Shown here in pieces: positions 8,876 through 18,200 of a DNA stretch of 64,000 bases. Numbering within the stretch: position 1 is the first letter of the stretch; each line of letters starts with the position of its first letter. The DNA is from Campylobacter sp. MIT 97-5078. Its GTDB lineage: Bacteria; Campylobacterota; Campylobacteria; Campylobacterales; Campylobacteraceae. Below the pieces are notes generated by a model. That model was not told where the DNA came from. It saw only the letters and a list, made by a program, of their open reading frames with translations, and searched no databases. Both the position numbers and the translations under genes were made by a program. Where the stretch lies: the NCBI RefSeq assembly GCF_006864455.1, contig NZ_QHLK01000005.1, forward strand, positions 62,001 through 126,000, given 5' to 3'.

Positions 8876-9808
8876 TTATTTATAAAATGAGCCACTGCCC
8901 ATTGCTTTAATAAGCCTATCTAAGCCTTTGCTCTTGGCTTGTTTATTGATTTCTTGCAGAGCATAAGCAACTTCACTTTCCCCATACGCTATCACATAAT
9001 TTTCGTTTTCATCAGGTTCCCCTATAATTTCTTTGTAGTCTTGCACTGCTGGATTATAATTTTGTATGTATAAGACTGCAGGCACTCTATCAATCTTAAA
9101 TCGCCTTGTAATTTTTGGATTGATTTCTATCTTGTGTTCATAATAGTTTGTTTTGTTTTGCAAATCGCCTTTTGGATTTTTAATCATTAAATTTTGCAAA
9201 TATTCTCTTGTGGGATTCATATAACGCACATTATTACCTACAACGCCCCTTAAAACAAAGCTTACATCGGTATTTACTTGTTCTAAACTTTTGAAGTAGT
9301 TTGTTATGGTGGTATCTTTTAAAGATGAACTTATGATAATAAAAACTTTTTCGTTTGGCTCAAGGTATTTATTTGTGTTGAGCAAATGTTTATTAGATTT
9401 CAAGTCATTTATCATAGCTTTTGTTCGTTCTGAGTATTGTCCTGTATGCTTACCAAAATCAAAGCCCTTATCGTTTAAAATATAATCCTCATTTTTGCTT
9501 ACTTCACGAGCAAATTCCTTGCTTTTTCTCATCTTAGTAATATCTTGAGCTATGTTTTGTGCTTGCTTGCTTTGATAATATTTTATGCTTCCATAGCTTT
9601 CATTGAAATCTTTAGAAGTTATTTTCATTTGCGTGTCAATACTTGTGAGATTTAAATCTTTTGCATTGTTGTGAAGCTCATCTACATTGATACTTGATCG
9701 CAAGTCAGCCTTATCTTTAAGATATTTTTGCTCGAATAGTTTTTCTTTGTCTGTTTCAGCAAAAAGAATATTTGAGACTATGAGGCTCAGTAATACTATT
9801 TTTTTCAT
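8876..9808 (-). CDS. trbC: TrbC, F-type pilin assembly protein
   Basis: 310 residues, longer than F TrbC (212). Signal peptide to about 17. The C-terminal half has the TrbC pattern: EKVFIIISSSLKDTTITNYF, VSFVLRGVVGN, then INPKITRRFKIDRVPAVLYI, a thioredoxin-like arrangement without a CXXC. The extra length is a charged, helical N-terminal region (about 20-145). It follows traU with 15 bp spacing, the usual traW-traU-trbC order. Confidence 0.85.
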   Translation of the reverse strand: MKKIVLLSLIVSNILFAETDKEKLFEQKYLKDKADLRSSINVDELHNNAKDLNLTSIDTQMKITSKDFNESYGSIKYYQSKQAQNIAQDITKMRKSKEFAREVSKNEDYILNDKGFDFGKHTGQYSERTKAMINDLKSNKHLLNTNKYLEPNEKVFIIISSSLKDTTITNYFKSLEQVNTDVSFVLRGVVGNNVRYMNPTREYLQNLMIKNPKGDLQNKTNYYEHKIEINPKITRRFKIDRVPAVLYIQNYNPAVQDYKEIIGEPDENENYVIAYGESEVAYALQEINKQAKSKGLDRLIKAMGSGSFYK

Positions 9809-9823
9809 ATTTTTCCTTTCTTT

Positions 9824-10834
9824 TTACAATACGCAACATTCTTTTTTCTTGAAGATAATAAAGCTAAAATTATCCCCATTAGCTGGTAAATTTTTAGCAT
9901 AACTCCACAATAAGCCTGATTGTCCTATTGCCATACCCATTGGGTGTGGTATAGGAGCGATAATTTGTAAGCGATAAGATGATTTAAGCCATATAGGTAA
10001 AGGATAATCAGTGCATATCCCACTTACGGTAGGTGGTCCTGAACTTTCCCACAATACAGACTCTCTATGAAGCTTGTAGAGCATACCTGCTGCTACAGAA
10101 GCCGCATCTTCTACATAGTCTTTACTTCCTGTATTGCCTGTAAGTGGATAAGCATTACCCCAAGAACCTTTGCACCAAAACAATGGATCAAGTGCTATAT
10201 TGGTTTGTGCTGAAGTAGCATCAGCAATACAAGAAAGGTGTGATATGGGATTACCAAATAGTAAGGCATCAGGATTGACTAAAGCTGACAATTCATCATC
10301 TTGCCATAAAGGATCAACTTCTGTCATATAGGCTATATCAATACCAACTCCAGCATTCAAACATAATAAATCAACAAACATACCTAAAATTTCAAATAGA
10401 GGGTAGATATAATAATGCGATTGGTAAAATACTCTTTGTCTATCTATGGCATCGCCTTTTGTGCCTGATGAAGTATTGATAAGATTGGCTCCCATATTCA
10501 ATCCAAGTCCTGTAAAACAAAATGGGTCTTTTACCACATCAATCATTCTGCTTGCCTCAAAATATCCTATAGGAAAGCCTATTCTTATAAAAAGAGGTGG
10601 TGGAGCTTCGCATATACAAATAGGTGCTGATGAAGAGCCTCTTACATCAGGCATTGGTCCTTGTATTAATGGAACTGAAAACATATACAAAGGAAACATA
10701 CAAGAATAGCAAATCGAAGTCATAGTATTTACCACTTGTGCTGGATTAGCTAAGCAAACAGATTCTGATTTGCTTGGAGTAAAAAATAAGAATGATCCTA
10801 TCGTTAAAGCAAGAATGGAATGTTTTGTATTCAT
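9824..10834 (-). CDS. traU: TraU, F-type pilus assembly / DNA transfer protein
   Basis: 336 residues from the ATG at 10834, which overlaps the traW TGA as ATGA and opens directly into a signal peptide (MNTKHSILALTIGSFLFF). F TraU is 330 residues. Cysteine pairs such as ICYSCMFP and APICICEAPPP, followed by RIGFPIGYFEASRMIDVV and PFCF, match the TraU family, whose many cysteines form disulphides in the periplasm. An upstream in-frame ATG at 10882 would add 16 residues before the signal peptide and is less likely. Confidence 0.88.
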   Translation of the reverse strand: MNTKHSILALTIGSFLFFTPSKSESVCLANPAQVVNTMTSICYSCMFPLYMFSVPLIQGPMPDVRGSSSAPICICEAPPPLFIRIGFPIGYFEASRMIDVVKDPFCFTGLGLNMGANLINTSSGTKGDAIDRQRVFYQSHYYIYPLFEILGMFVDLLCLNAGVGIDIAYMTEVDPLWQDDELSALVNPDALLFGNPISHLSCIADATSAQTNIALDPLFWCKGSWGNAYPLTGNTGSKDYVEDAASVAAGMLYKLHRESVLWESSGPPTVSGICTDYPLPIWLKSSYRLQIIAPIPHPMGMAIGQSGLLWSYAKNLPANGDNFSFIIFKKKECCVL

Positions 10835-11487
10835 TGATGAGCCTTTGAGAGTGTGGTGTTTTGTTCCTTGCAAGAAAGGCAAATTTCGCGCACTTCTATA
10901 ACATTGCCCACTTGCTTGATAATGCTTGGTGTTTTTTGTATATTAAATCTATCACGAATTTGAGGCACAAGATAAAAAATAGCTTGCTTAAGCTCTTGAT
11001 TTAAATCATAATAACTTCCATTTGAAAGAAGTAAGCGGTAAGCTATAGAATTGGCATAGACACTTGTCTTAAACCATTCCACTTCAGCTTTATTTGTGCC
11101 ATCAATAACAATCATTGCATAGTTTATTTTTACATAATCAGCTGGGTTGAAACTATATCCTTTTTTATAGATTATCTTGCCATCAGCCCCTCTTATGTCT
11201 TCATTCAGCGTATAAGTTAGATTTGGATAAAATACTCTATCTTCTGTTGCAGGTTCAAGAGCTTTTAAATCTTTTGGCTTGTAATTTTTAACATTTTCAG
11301 CTCCTTTTTGGTTTATTTCTCGTGCTTTTTGCTCGAAATTAGCTTTATTTTTGTTAATATGCTCATCAATAAGCTCTAAAATATCTTTTTCTGCAAAATC
11401 ATAGTTTTGTCCAAGATTAAGCTCTATCCTTGATCCTGCTAAAGTTAAATTACAAAGTAGTAAGCTTATGTAAATGCTCCTTTTCAT
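10831..11487 (-). CDS. traW: TraW, F-type pilus assembly protein
   Basis: 218 residues (F TraW 210) with a short signal peptide. Family features: GQNYDFAEKDILELI near the start, YAMIVIDGTNKAEVEWF, LSNGSYYDLNQELKQ, RFNIQKTPSIIKQVGNVIEV near the end. It overlaps traF by 4 bp upstream and traU by 4 bp downstream, so translation is coupled. It acts in the periplasm with TrbC and TraU in pilus assembly. Confidence 0.87.
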   Translation of the reverse strand: MKRSIYISLLLCNLTLAGSRIELNLGQNYDFAEKDILELIDEHINKNKANFEQKAREINQKGAENVKNYKPKDLKALEPATEDRVFYPNLTYTLNEDIRGADGKIIYKKGYSFNPADYVKINYAMIVIDGTNKAEVEWFKTSVYANSIAYRLLLSNGSYYDLNQELKQAIFYLVPQIRDRFNIQKTPSIIKQVGNVIEVREICLSCKEQNTTLSKAHQ

Positions 11488-12278
11488 TTATCCCCCTCTA
11501 AAATTGCATTTTCAAACAAAAATATGGTATTGTTGATAATGTCATCTTTATTGCTTAATCCAGCTCTTATCCTTTTCCAAATCGCTTCGCCCTTTGAGTT
11601 TTTGTAAATAAAAAAATTTTCAGGCGTTGTCTCAAGTTTAAAAGTTTTAATTAAATCTTTTCGTATATCTACATCTATATATTCAACAGTAACATCGTAT
11701 TGTCTTTTAATGGTATCATAGATATCTTTTTGTTTAATATTAGTATTTTCGTTAAATTTGCTCATAAAAACCACAAAAGCAAGGTTGTCTTTGTGGCTTT
11801 TAAAGAATTGCTCTACCTTTTTATCTCTTTGTATCAAAGCATCGTTACGCCCAAATTTATCACTTGCTAGTTCAGGAAATTCCAAGTTTGGATTTTCTAG
11901 TAGATTAACTTGCCATATCATTGCAAATTTTTCAGATTGTTCTAATTGCCACTTATTCATCTTTTGTAAAATAGCAACATTTTCTTTTGTAGGTTTCATT
12001 GTGGCTATCTTTCTAGCTTTTTCAAAGGTTTGAGTAAATTCTTCGGCTGTAAGATTCTCTAAGGAATTAAGTGGTATAGAAGACATAAACACTTCATCTT
12101 GTTTATCAATTTCTTTTTTTCTTTCTTCAAGATTTACGCTTTTATTGACGTCATCTTTTTCAAAATAATGCCAGCCTCTTTTACTAGTAGAAAAAAAATC
12201 ATTCTTTCCTATATTAAAATACTCATTTGCGTAGCACAAAGAACTTATTAATGCAATACTCATATATTTTTTATACAA
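11484..12278 (-). CDS. traF: TraF, F-type pilus assembly protein (thioredoxin-like, no CXXC)
   Basis: 264 residues (F TraF 247). Signal peptide to about 17, then NIGKNDFFSTSKRGWHYFEK; the GWH(F/Y) motif is typical of TraF. The C-terminal half (about 165-260) has a thioredoxin fold ending with TFKLETTPENFFIY, but no CXXC, as in other TraF proteins. It is first in the traF-traW-traU-trbC operon, with a long AT-rich control region upstream. Confidence 0.85.
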   Translation of the reverse strand: MYKKYMSIALISSLCYANEYFNIGKNDFFSTSKRGWHYFEKDDVNKSVNLEERKKEIDKQDEVFMSSIPLNSLENLTAEEFTQTFEKARKIATMKPTKENVAILQKMNKWQLEQSEKFAMIWQVNLLENPNLEFPELASDKFGRNDALIQRDKKVEQFFKSHKDNLAFVVFMSKFNENTNIKQKDIYDTIKRQYDVTVEYIDVDIRKDLIKTFKLETTPENFFIYKNSKGEAIWKRIRAGLSNKDDIINNTIFLFENAILEGDK

Positions 12279-13359
12279 AGCATTATCCTTATTTATAATC
12301 TCAAATACAATTATATCAAAAAAATATTATTATTAGGAATATAATATTTATAAAAATATTGATTTTTTATTAATAAAAATTATAGTGAATAATTAATTAT
12401 TTTTATAAAATTTATTCTGATTTTTTAATTTAATTAAATTAAAAAATAAGTCATCTTATCTTGTGTTATTTTAAATAAAATGGTGGTCTATTTTTAAGCC
12501 CATTAACTATTTATAATTAAAATTGCACTTAAATTTAAAGTATTAATTAAAATAACCTGTTTTATTTAGAATTTTTGCAGAGGTAGTTAAGCTCTAAAAG
12601 TTTTTTATATTTTTTAAAATCTTAATTATGCTTTAATAAATAAAAAATACCTGAGTTTCATAATAAAATACCGCTATTTACTTTCATTGCATATTCAGTA
12701 TGAATAATATTATTTTCATACTACGATATACTTTCAAAAGCTTAATTTTAGGTAGTTTAAATTTTCATTATAAAATCAGTATGAATATATCTATTTTCAT
12801 ACCATAAATTTTATAAAATACCAAAAAATAGATTTGCTGATTTTTGCAATTAGAAAGGGCTAAAATATTTTCGTTGCAAGCAACATTACTTCGTAATATA
12901 AATACCTATTTTCATACCATAAATTTCAATTAGCAACCGTCTTTTTCTCCCTCCTTTTTCCCCTTATTCTAACACCCTTGCTTTACTCTCACAAAACAAT
13001 ATTATTTAACACGCAACACCCCTCTCATTTTTTACCTATTTTTCTACCTCATTCATACTCAATTACACACACAAACCCTTTCAATATAATTCAAGCTCTT
13101 TATATGTTTCATATATCCCTACTTTTAATCTAGCCTTGCTTATCGGACTCATTTTTTACCTCATTTTTACCCTTATTCTCTGCCTCATTCTTGAACTCAT
13201 ATACTCAAAAAACACACAATATAGTCAAATAAAATGCTTTATAAATAAAGATTGCAAAGTAAATATCAATATGCAAGAATTGCAAATTCATACCACAAAT
13301 ACCGCACAATTTGCCAAGATGATGTTATAATACAGTCACAAAATAATGGAGTAGAAGCT
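12279..13359. promoter_or_regulatory. AT-rich control region with paired palindromes and shared half-sites
   Basis: No convincing gene in this 1.1 kb. Two copies of the palindrome GTATGAA-N10-TTCATAC lie at 12698-12721 and 12779-12802. The right half, extended as TTCATACCATAAAT, recurs at 12911-12924, and a variant TTCATACCACAAAT lies at 13287-13300. A 21-bp stretch is repeated exactly at 12791-12811 and 12906-12926. The region separates the leftward traF operon from a rightward gene at 13360, so these are good operator candidates. A TATAAT at 13326-13331 lies 28 bp before the ATG at 13360. Confidence 0.6.
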
Positions 13360-13788
13360 ATGCAAGAAACACAAAATAAACAACCAAGCCGCCTTGAGAA
13401 AATTATACATACTTGGATTATCAAAGCCTTTCAATACCAGCTTGCAAATCCCAATGATAAAAGAAAGATGAATAGAGAAAAAGTGTGTTTAAATTTCATT
13501 ATATCAATTTTTAGCCCTCAAACTCAACCTAATCCACAGCTTATTGGAGCAAGTAAAAATCTCTACAAAAGACTTAAAAATACTATACGAGAAAAGCTTA
13601 AAAGAGTTTCAAAAACACCAAAACTTCAAACTCTTAAAGAAAAATATCCAAAATTAGAAATAGAGCGAGCTTACAAATACGCTGTCTTAAGCAATAAATT
13701 TGCTTTAACAAATGAAGATATAGAAACTTTTGAGAAAATTATTGAAATTCTTGCTTTAAATGTCTCTAAAAACAAAAAAGATAAATAA
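13360..13788 (+). CDS. Conserved-looking basic protein, unknown function
   Basis: 142 residues from the ATG at 13360, chosen because a GGAG lies 9 bp upstream and a TATAAT at 13326-13331 would make a longer 13252 start untranscribed. Basic and helical (pI clearly high), with no signal peptide. It is preceded by the TTCATACC half-sites and followed by a strong terminator, so it is a single-gene unit. A DNA-binding or regulatory role would fit but no family is recognised. Confidence 0.55.
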   Translation: MQETQNKQPSRLEKIIHTWIIKAFQYQLANPNDKRKMNREKVCLNFIISIFSPQTQPNPQLIGASKNLYKRLKNTIREKLKRVSKTPKLQTLKEKYPKLEIERAYKYAVLSNKFALTNEDIETFEKIIEILALNVSKNKKDK

Positions 13789-13800
13789 AACATATCCTAT

Positions 13801-13842
13801 TGCCTCTTAAACAAAGTTTTTTTGATTTAAGAGGCATTTTTG
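13801..13842 (+). terminator. Rho-independent terminator
   Basis: TGCCTCTTAAA (13801-13811) pairs perfectly with TTTAAGAGGCA (13826-13836) and is followed by T5. It ends the 13360-13788 gene. Confidence 0.85.
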
Positions 13843-14616
13843 GCTCTGTATAGCAATTATAAAATTTCACAAAGCACTCATAAACGCAATAAGATGCCTC
13901 ACAAAGCAAAAATCTCAAAAAAGCTAGTCTTTTAGATTAGCTTAAACTTTGCGGTGTTTTTGAGCGTTTGTGGCGACATTCTATGGATTTTCTTTTTTAG
14001 GTTAGAACATAAGGTTTGTTTTATCAAAGATATATCAAAGATAATCCTCACTATAACATAGGTATTATAGCATATTAAGCCTAATAAGTTGCTTAAAATA
14101 GTGAATATATAGGGTTTTTTATTACTTTTTTTAAAAACATAAGTTTATTTTTCCGTAGTTTTTACTGAAATCAAAAATAACTTAGAGCAATCTTGTGCCT
14201 CAGATTAAATTGTTATTTTCTTTTTATCCCATAAAATTAATTAGAGTTTTATATTTCCTGCAAATGAGTTGTTTGTAAGATATTAAAAGTTCTTTTGAAA
14301 GACTTTTTTAAAGTTATCTTAAGCAACATTTATGGCATAAAGCTTTGTTTTGATTTAAAAAGTTCCTTGAAAGTTCTTTAAAAATCACATTAAATTCCTT
14401 TTTAAACAAACTTTTGCCTATCTTTTTTAGTTTAAAACGATGAGATAACGCAAATGAATATTTTTTGTTTTTTATGCGATATTTTAATATATATTTAAGC
14501 AAAAAAAGTAAATTAATTATTCATAATTTTATAAAATATTAAGTAAAAATATATTACTATTATGAATAATTTTTAAGTGTGATTATTGATTATAATTTGA
14601 AATAAAAGGAATAAAA
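13843..14616. other. Intergenic stretch without a recognisable gene
   Basis: About 770 bp. A 10-bp hairpin lies at 13921-13943 (AAGCTAGTCT / AGATTAGCTT) and would have a U-rich tail on the minus strand. A minus-strand ORF at 14314-14502 is low-complexity K/L/F-rich and has no credible context. The last 100 bp probably hold the promoter for the 14617 operon. I see nothing else. Confidence 0.4.
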
Positions 14617-15051
14617 ATGCAAAGTGTAGGTTTAAAAAGCAAAAAAGATTTAGAACGCATTGCTATGCTCATCTCTGCGAAAAGACAAAGACCGCTTGGA
14701 GAAACAAAGTCTTGGCTTGATAATTTTGGAGGATTTCTTCATATAGAAGATTTAGAAAGACTTTGTGAGTGTATAGGTTATAAAAATGTTTTCTTTGCAA
14801 GAGAAGAATTACAAGCCATTAAAGATACCAATAGTATAAATGATTGTTTTGGTATTAGTCAAATAACCATAAAACTTAAAGAACCCAAGTTTTTAAATGA
14901 AATAAAAGCTTTTATTCCTATTGATGAAAAAAGCTTGTTAAATAAAACTCCGCCAAATAGGGTGCAAGCTAGGGTAAAAATTAAAGTAGTCAAGGGCAAG
15001 ATATATACAATTTCTTATTATCCCAATTATCAAAATTTTAAGGAGGTTTGA
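14617..15051 (+). CDS. Unknown protein, first gene of the ParM operon
   Basis: 144 residues. Its TGA overlaps the next ATG by one base (TGATG), and AAGGAGG inside its end serves the next gene. The N-terminal half is helical (KKDLERIAMLISAKRQRPLG), the C-terminal third beta-rich and basic. No family is recognised. First position before an actin-like partition gene hints at a regulatory or accessory partition role. Confidence 0.6.
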   Translation: MQSVGLKSKKDLERIAMLISAKRQRPLGETKSWLDNFGGFLHIEDLERLCECIGYKNVFFAREELQAIKDTNSINDCFGISQITIKLKEPKFLNEIKAFIPIDEKSLLNKTPPNRVQARVKIKVVKGKIYTISYYPNYQNFKEV

Positions 15052-15251
15052 TGGAAGCAGTAAGTTGTGGAGCAATAAATCCTATCTTTAACCCAAGTCA
15101 AAGTTCAAGAAGAGAGAGCTTTGAGGATTGTATTGCTTCTTTTAAAAATTACAATAAAGAAAAGGCTAGAAAAGAGAAATTAAAGCAACAAGGGTTTAAA
15201 ACGAAGAGAAATAAATACAAAAACATTATTTTTTTAAAGGAGAATGTATGA
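15051..15251 (+). CDS. Small basic protein upstream of parM
   Basis: 66 residues from the ATG at 15051, 4 bp after AAGGAGG; a TTG at 15048 would be too close to that site. The C-terminal half is very basic (KARKEKLKQQGFKTKRNKYK), suggesting nucleic-acid contact. Its stop overlaps the parM ATG by 4 bp. Unknown family. Confidence 0.55.
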   Translation: MEAVSCGAINPIFNPSQSSRRESFEDCIASFKNYNKEKARKEKLKQQGFKTKRNKYKNIIFLKENV

Positions 15252-16189
15252 CAGCACAAAACATAGCCATAGATATAGGATATGGCGACACAAAGGTAAT
15301 GTTTGATGGTAAATGCTTTAAATTTCCATCAGCCATAGAACAGGTTCGCCAAGCTCAAGTGAGTTTAGGTGGTAATGAAAACGATGTGTATAGTCTCAAT
15401 GGTTCAAAATTTAAAGTAGGGCAAAAAGCTACAAGAAATGCTATTGCCACAAGAGGTTTTGGTTTTTTACAAAAATATTCGCCTTTACTCATAAGGCACG
15501 CTTTTGCTTTAGCTGGTATTGATATAAATAAGCCTATATCACTTGCTACAGGACTTTCTCTTTTAAATTACCAAGAAGCACAAAGCTTTTTAGCTGGGAT
15601 TACAAATTTTATTGTAGATGATAAGGTATTTGAGCTTGATGTTTCTTTATTTGCTCAAGGGCAAGGCATATTTATAGAATGTCCTTGCCAAAAAGACAAT
15701 AAGCTCGTTTGTATCATTGATATAGGCTATAACACGCTTGATTTCTTAGCCTTTGAGGATAACGAGCCAAGAAGCGATTTGTGTTTTGCTAATCAAGGAG
15801 GAGCAAATAAGATCATCGTAGATTTACAAAAACTCTTAACCAAAGAATATAAGATAGATTTTAGCGAACAGCAGGCTAAAAAGATATTTATGAGCAAAGA
15901 AGTGCAAATTTCAGGACAAATCATAGACTTTAGCGACACAATCAATGCAATGACTATGCAGTATGCTGATTTTGTGATGGACGAGTTTTACAACAAGATA
16001 GGAGATACTATTAAACTTGCTGATAGCGTTGTTATTTCAGGTGGTGGAGCATATTTTTTAGATAAAGAATATATGCAAAAAGAATACCCTCATATCTTTT
16101 TTACGCAAATCCCTTATGAGTTTTCTAATGCTAGAGGTTATTATAGAGGTGCTTTTGAAAGCGATAATGAATTGAAGCATAGGGAGTAA
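15248..16189 (+). CDS. parM: ParM/StbA-like actin ATPase (plasmid partition)
   Basis: 313 residues, close to R1 ParM (320). Actin-fold motifs are in order: phosphate 1 DIGYGDTKV (9-17), phosphate 2 IDIGYNTLDF (157-166) and the adenosine motif VVISGGGAYF (about 260). ParM-type filaments push plasmid copies apart, coupled to DNA by a small RHH adaptor and a centromere. The gene at 16529 could be that adaptor. It is complete, which shows that the element may replicate or did so recently as a plasmid. Confidence 0.85.
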   Translation: MTAQNIAIDIGYGDTKVMFDGKCFKFPSAIEQVRQAQVSLGGNENDVYSLNGSKFKVGQKATRNAIATRGFGFLQKYSPLLIRHAFALAGIDINKPISLATGLSLLNYQEAQSFLAGITNFIVDDKVFELDVSLFAQGQGIFIECPCQKDNKLVCIIDIGYNTLDFLAFEDNEPRSDLCFANQGGANKIIVDLQKLLTKEYKIDFSEQQAKKIFMSKEVQISGQIIDFSDTINAMTMQYADFVMDEFYNKIGDTIKLADSVVISGGGAYFLDKEYMQKEYPHIFFTQIPYEFSNARGYYRGAFESDNELKHRE

Positions 16190-16247
16190 AACAATAAATA
16201 TGAACTATTGCAAGTATGAAAACACCTTTTCATAAAGGAGAAAAATA

Positions 16248-16529
16248 ATGAAAACAATTAAGCTTAAAGATTTTCATAATAATACCAGCATAAAAGCTTA
16301 CATCAAGGAAAGTTTACAAAAACTTATCTTTGCAAGCATTGTATTTATCATTATAATAGTAATTGCTTTCTTTCACAGAGATAGCCAAGCAAATCTAATC
16401 GCAGGCATAAGTATATTTTCGCTTTTATTTTTTATTTTCATCTTTGGTATATATGCTGATATAAAAGGCTTAGCTTGGTATTGTAAAGGTTTAGAAGATA
16501 AGCAAAATATAAAGGATAAGGAGAAATAA
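16248..16529 (+). CDS. Small two-segment membrane protein
   Basis: 93 residues with two hydrophobic segments (about 27-45 and 54-74). A GGAG ribosome-binding site precedes the ATG. Its TAA overlaps the next ATG (TAATG). Lying inside the partition operon is unusual for a membrane protein; no family is recognised. Confidence 0.6.
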   Translation: MKTIKLKDFHNNTSIKAYIKESLQKLIFASIVFIIIIVIAFFHRDSQANLIAGISIFSLLFFIFIFGIYADIKGLAWYCKGLEDKQNIKDKEK

Positions 16530-16891
16530 TGAAAGAAAATAAATGGGTTAAATTTATTCCAAAGTCAGAACAAGTTGCCCAAATACTCAAGCAAGTACCA
16601 AGAGGTGTTCGTGGAACTTTTATAGAACAAGCGATACTTGAGTTTGCCTCTAAAAACCCCTCTATCAGTTTTCATTTTGATGGTATTACAAAGCCAAAAA
16701 GAAAGAGAAGAACTAAAGAAGAAATGGCTAGAGATAAGGTTTTAAAAGCTGAAAAAGCTATTCAAATAAGCTCTAAAACAGCTGTTAGTCCTGTTAAAAC
16801 ACAAATATACAATGAAGCTTCGGATACAAAAAAAAGGCAAGGAGTTTCGCAAGGGAAGATGATGTTTGGTTTTGCAGATATTGATAAGTGA
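16529..16891 (+). CDS. ParR-like candidate DNA-binding adaptor
   Basis: 120 residues. The first half (WVKFIPKSEQVAQILKQVPR then GVRGTFIEQAILEFA) fits a ribbon-helix-helix arrangement: a strand followed by two short helices. The centre is very basic (KPKRKRRTKEEMARDK). ParR proteins are small RHH adaptors encoded just after parM, which suits this gene even though a membrane-protein gene lies between. The identity is inferred from fold-like pattern and position. Confidence 0.5.
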   Translation: MKENKWVKFIPKSEQVAQILKQVPRGVRGTFIEQAILEFASKNPSISFHFDGITKPKRKRRTKEEMARDKVLKAEKAIQISSKTAVSPVKTQIYNEASDTKKRQGVSQGKMMFGFADIDK

Positions 16892-16940
16892 ATCGCCCCC
16901 CCCCCCCCATTTCTCCTCAAGAAGTAGAGGTGATTCACTT
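16886..16940. terminator. Hairpin terminator with a C13 tract in its loop
   Basis: AAGTGAATC (16886-16894) pairs with GATTCACTT (16932-16940), with an inner CCTC/GAGG stem. The stem begins inside the last codons of the ParR-like gene, whose TGA is 16889-16891. The loop holds 13 consecutive Cs (16896-16908), the only long C tract in the window. Long G/C tracts are the typical phase-variable tracts of Campylobacter, but here it is not inside a reading frame. Confidence 0.6.
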
Positions 16941-17043
16941 TTACAACTTAAATTTGTTGGCTAGAATGGCAAAAGTTTTGTCTTATTGCCCAAATAATGA
17001 CGAAAATCAATAGTGAAATTTGACAACATAATTGCCAATATCA

Positions 17044-18097
17044 TTATGTTAGTTTAATGAGAACTTCAGCTAAATTCATAAATAACTTGTTAAAGTCTTT
17101 AATTTTATTTTCGCTTGTTTCTTTGGCATTGCCAAATTGATTTGCATTGCTTAAATCTTTATCATCTAGTAAAAAGACAGGCTTTTTACTTCTTTGGCTA
17201 ATGGCAATAAGAGTATTGAAATCTGGAATTTGAGCTAAATCGTAGGGCGACAAATTAGGGAAATAAGAACTAACAACATTCTGAAATTTACTTTCGTTAA
17301 TCACGCAACCGATCGTATTCAATTGTTTTACAAAAACACTATTTATGGTTTGCCTTATTTCATCTATACATTTTTCAAAAGACTTTGTAGGAGCTTTGTT
17401 TCTTAGTCTATATCTTTGTTGTATAGCTCCTAAAAACAATGGCTTATTTTTGATTTTATATTAGTTTCTTCTTTAAATTTTCCTATTTCATTATGCCATT
17501 GTATCACTTTCTTGCTTAAAGAATGAATAGCTTGTAAACAGAAATAATCTGGGCTTGTTGGAACTATAAAACAATCACTTTCCATTAAGGCAAGTTCATT
17601 TAATCCGCTTATGCTAGGGCTTAAATCTAGGAGTAGATAGTTTATATCGTTATATCTAGCTATTTTTTCTAAAGTAGAAAAGAAATTCTCTATGATTTTG
17701 CCAAGTATAGGTAATCCTGTTGTTATTTTTAATGCTGTGGTTATTTGACTATCAAGCTCTGAAATATTTAAACTTCCAGCAAGCAAAAATAAGTTTTCAT
17801 TATCAACAGGGCATATCTCCCCATCTTTAGCTGATTCTTCCGCGTTACTTCCAGCTATAATTTTATCAATAGTAGGTTCAAAGGTTATGTATTGCTATTT
17901 TTATAAAAGCTAGTCATAAAGTCATCGTCAAGAGCCTTGTTTGATAATACAAGTCCTGTCAAATTACATTGTGGGTCTAAATCTACTAACAATACCTTTT
18001 TGCCAAGCTTAGATAAAGCCCAACCTACATTGTATGTTGTGGTTGTTTTACTAACTCCACCTTTAATGATTAAAAAACAAATTGATTTCGATGACAT
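17044..18097 (-). pseudogene. parA: parA (Walker-type partition ATPase) with two frameshifts
   Basis: Three consecutive reading frames make up one ParA: 18097-17885 ([12 protein letters not shown] deviant Walker A, then [14 protein letters not shown]), about 17889-17430 (LLAGSLNISELD, YLLLDLSPSISGLNELAL, CFIVPTSPDYFCLQAI) and 17439-17044 (C-terminal part). The first break is near 17888. The second is at a 5-base A run (T5 on plus, 17447-17451) where one more A would restore the frame. AGGAGG precedes the ATG. It is apparently inactive, although homopolymer sequencing errors could mimic this. The intact ParM system may have made it dispensable. Confidence 0.8.
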
Positions 18098-18200
18098 ATC
18101 TTGAACCCTCCTAGAATATCTTAATGGGATGTTGTAATATTGTTTTGTTTTAACTTTGCTTTCTAAAACAATTAAATAATACTATTGGTGCTGATTTTTC

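Noticed and set aside
13136-13330. 64-residue plus-strand hydrophobic ORF
   Set aside because: Non-ATG start, no ribosome-binding site, low-complexity I/L run in AT-rich control DNA, and it covers the TTCATACC half-site and promoter of the next gene.
14314-14502. 62-residue minus-strand ORF
   Set aside because: K/F/L-rich composition, no ribosome-binding site and no neighbours in that direction; looks like chance in AT-rich DNA.
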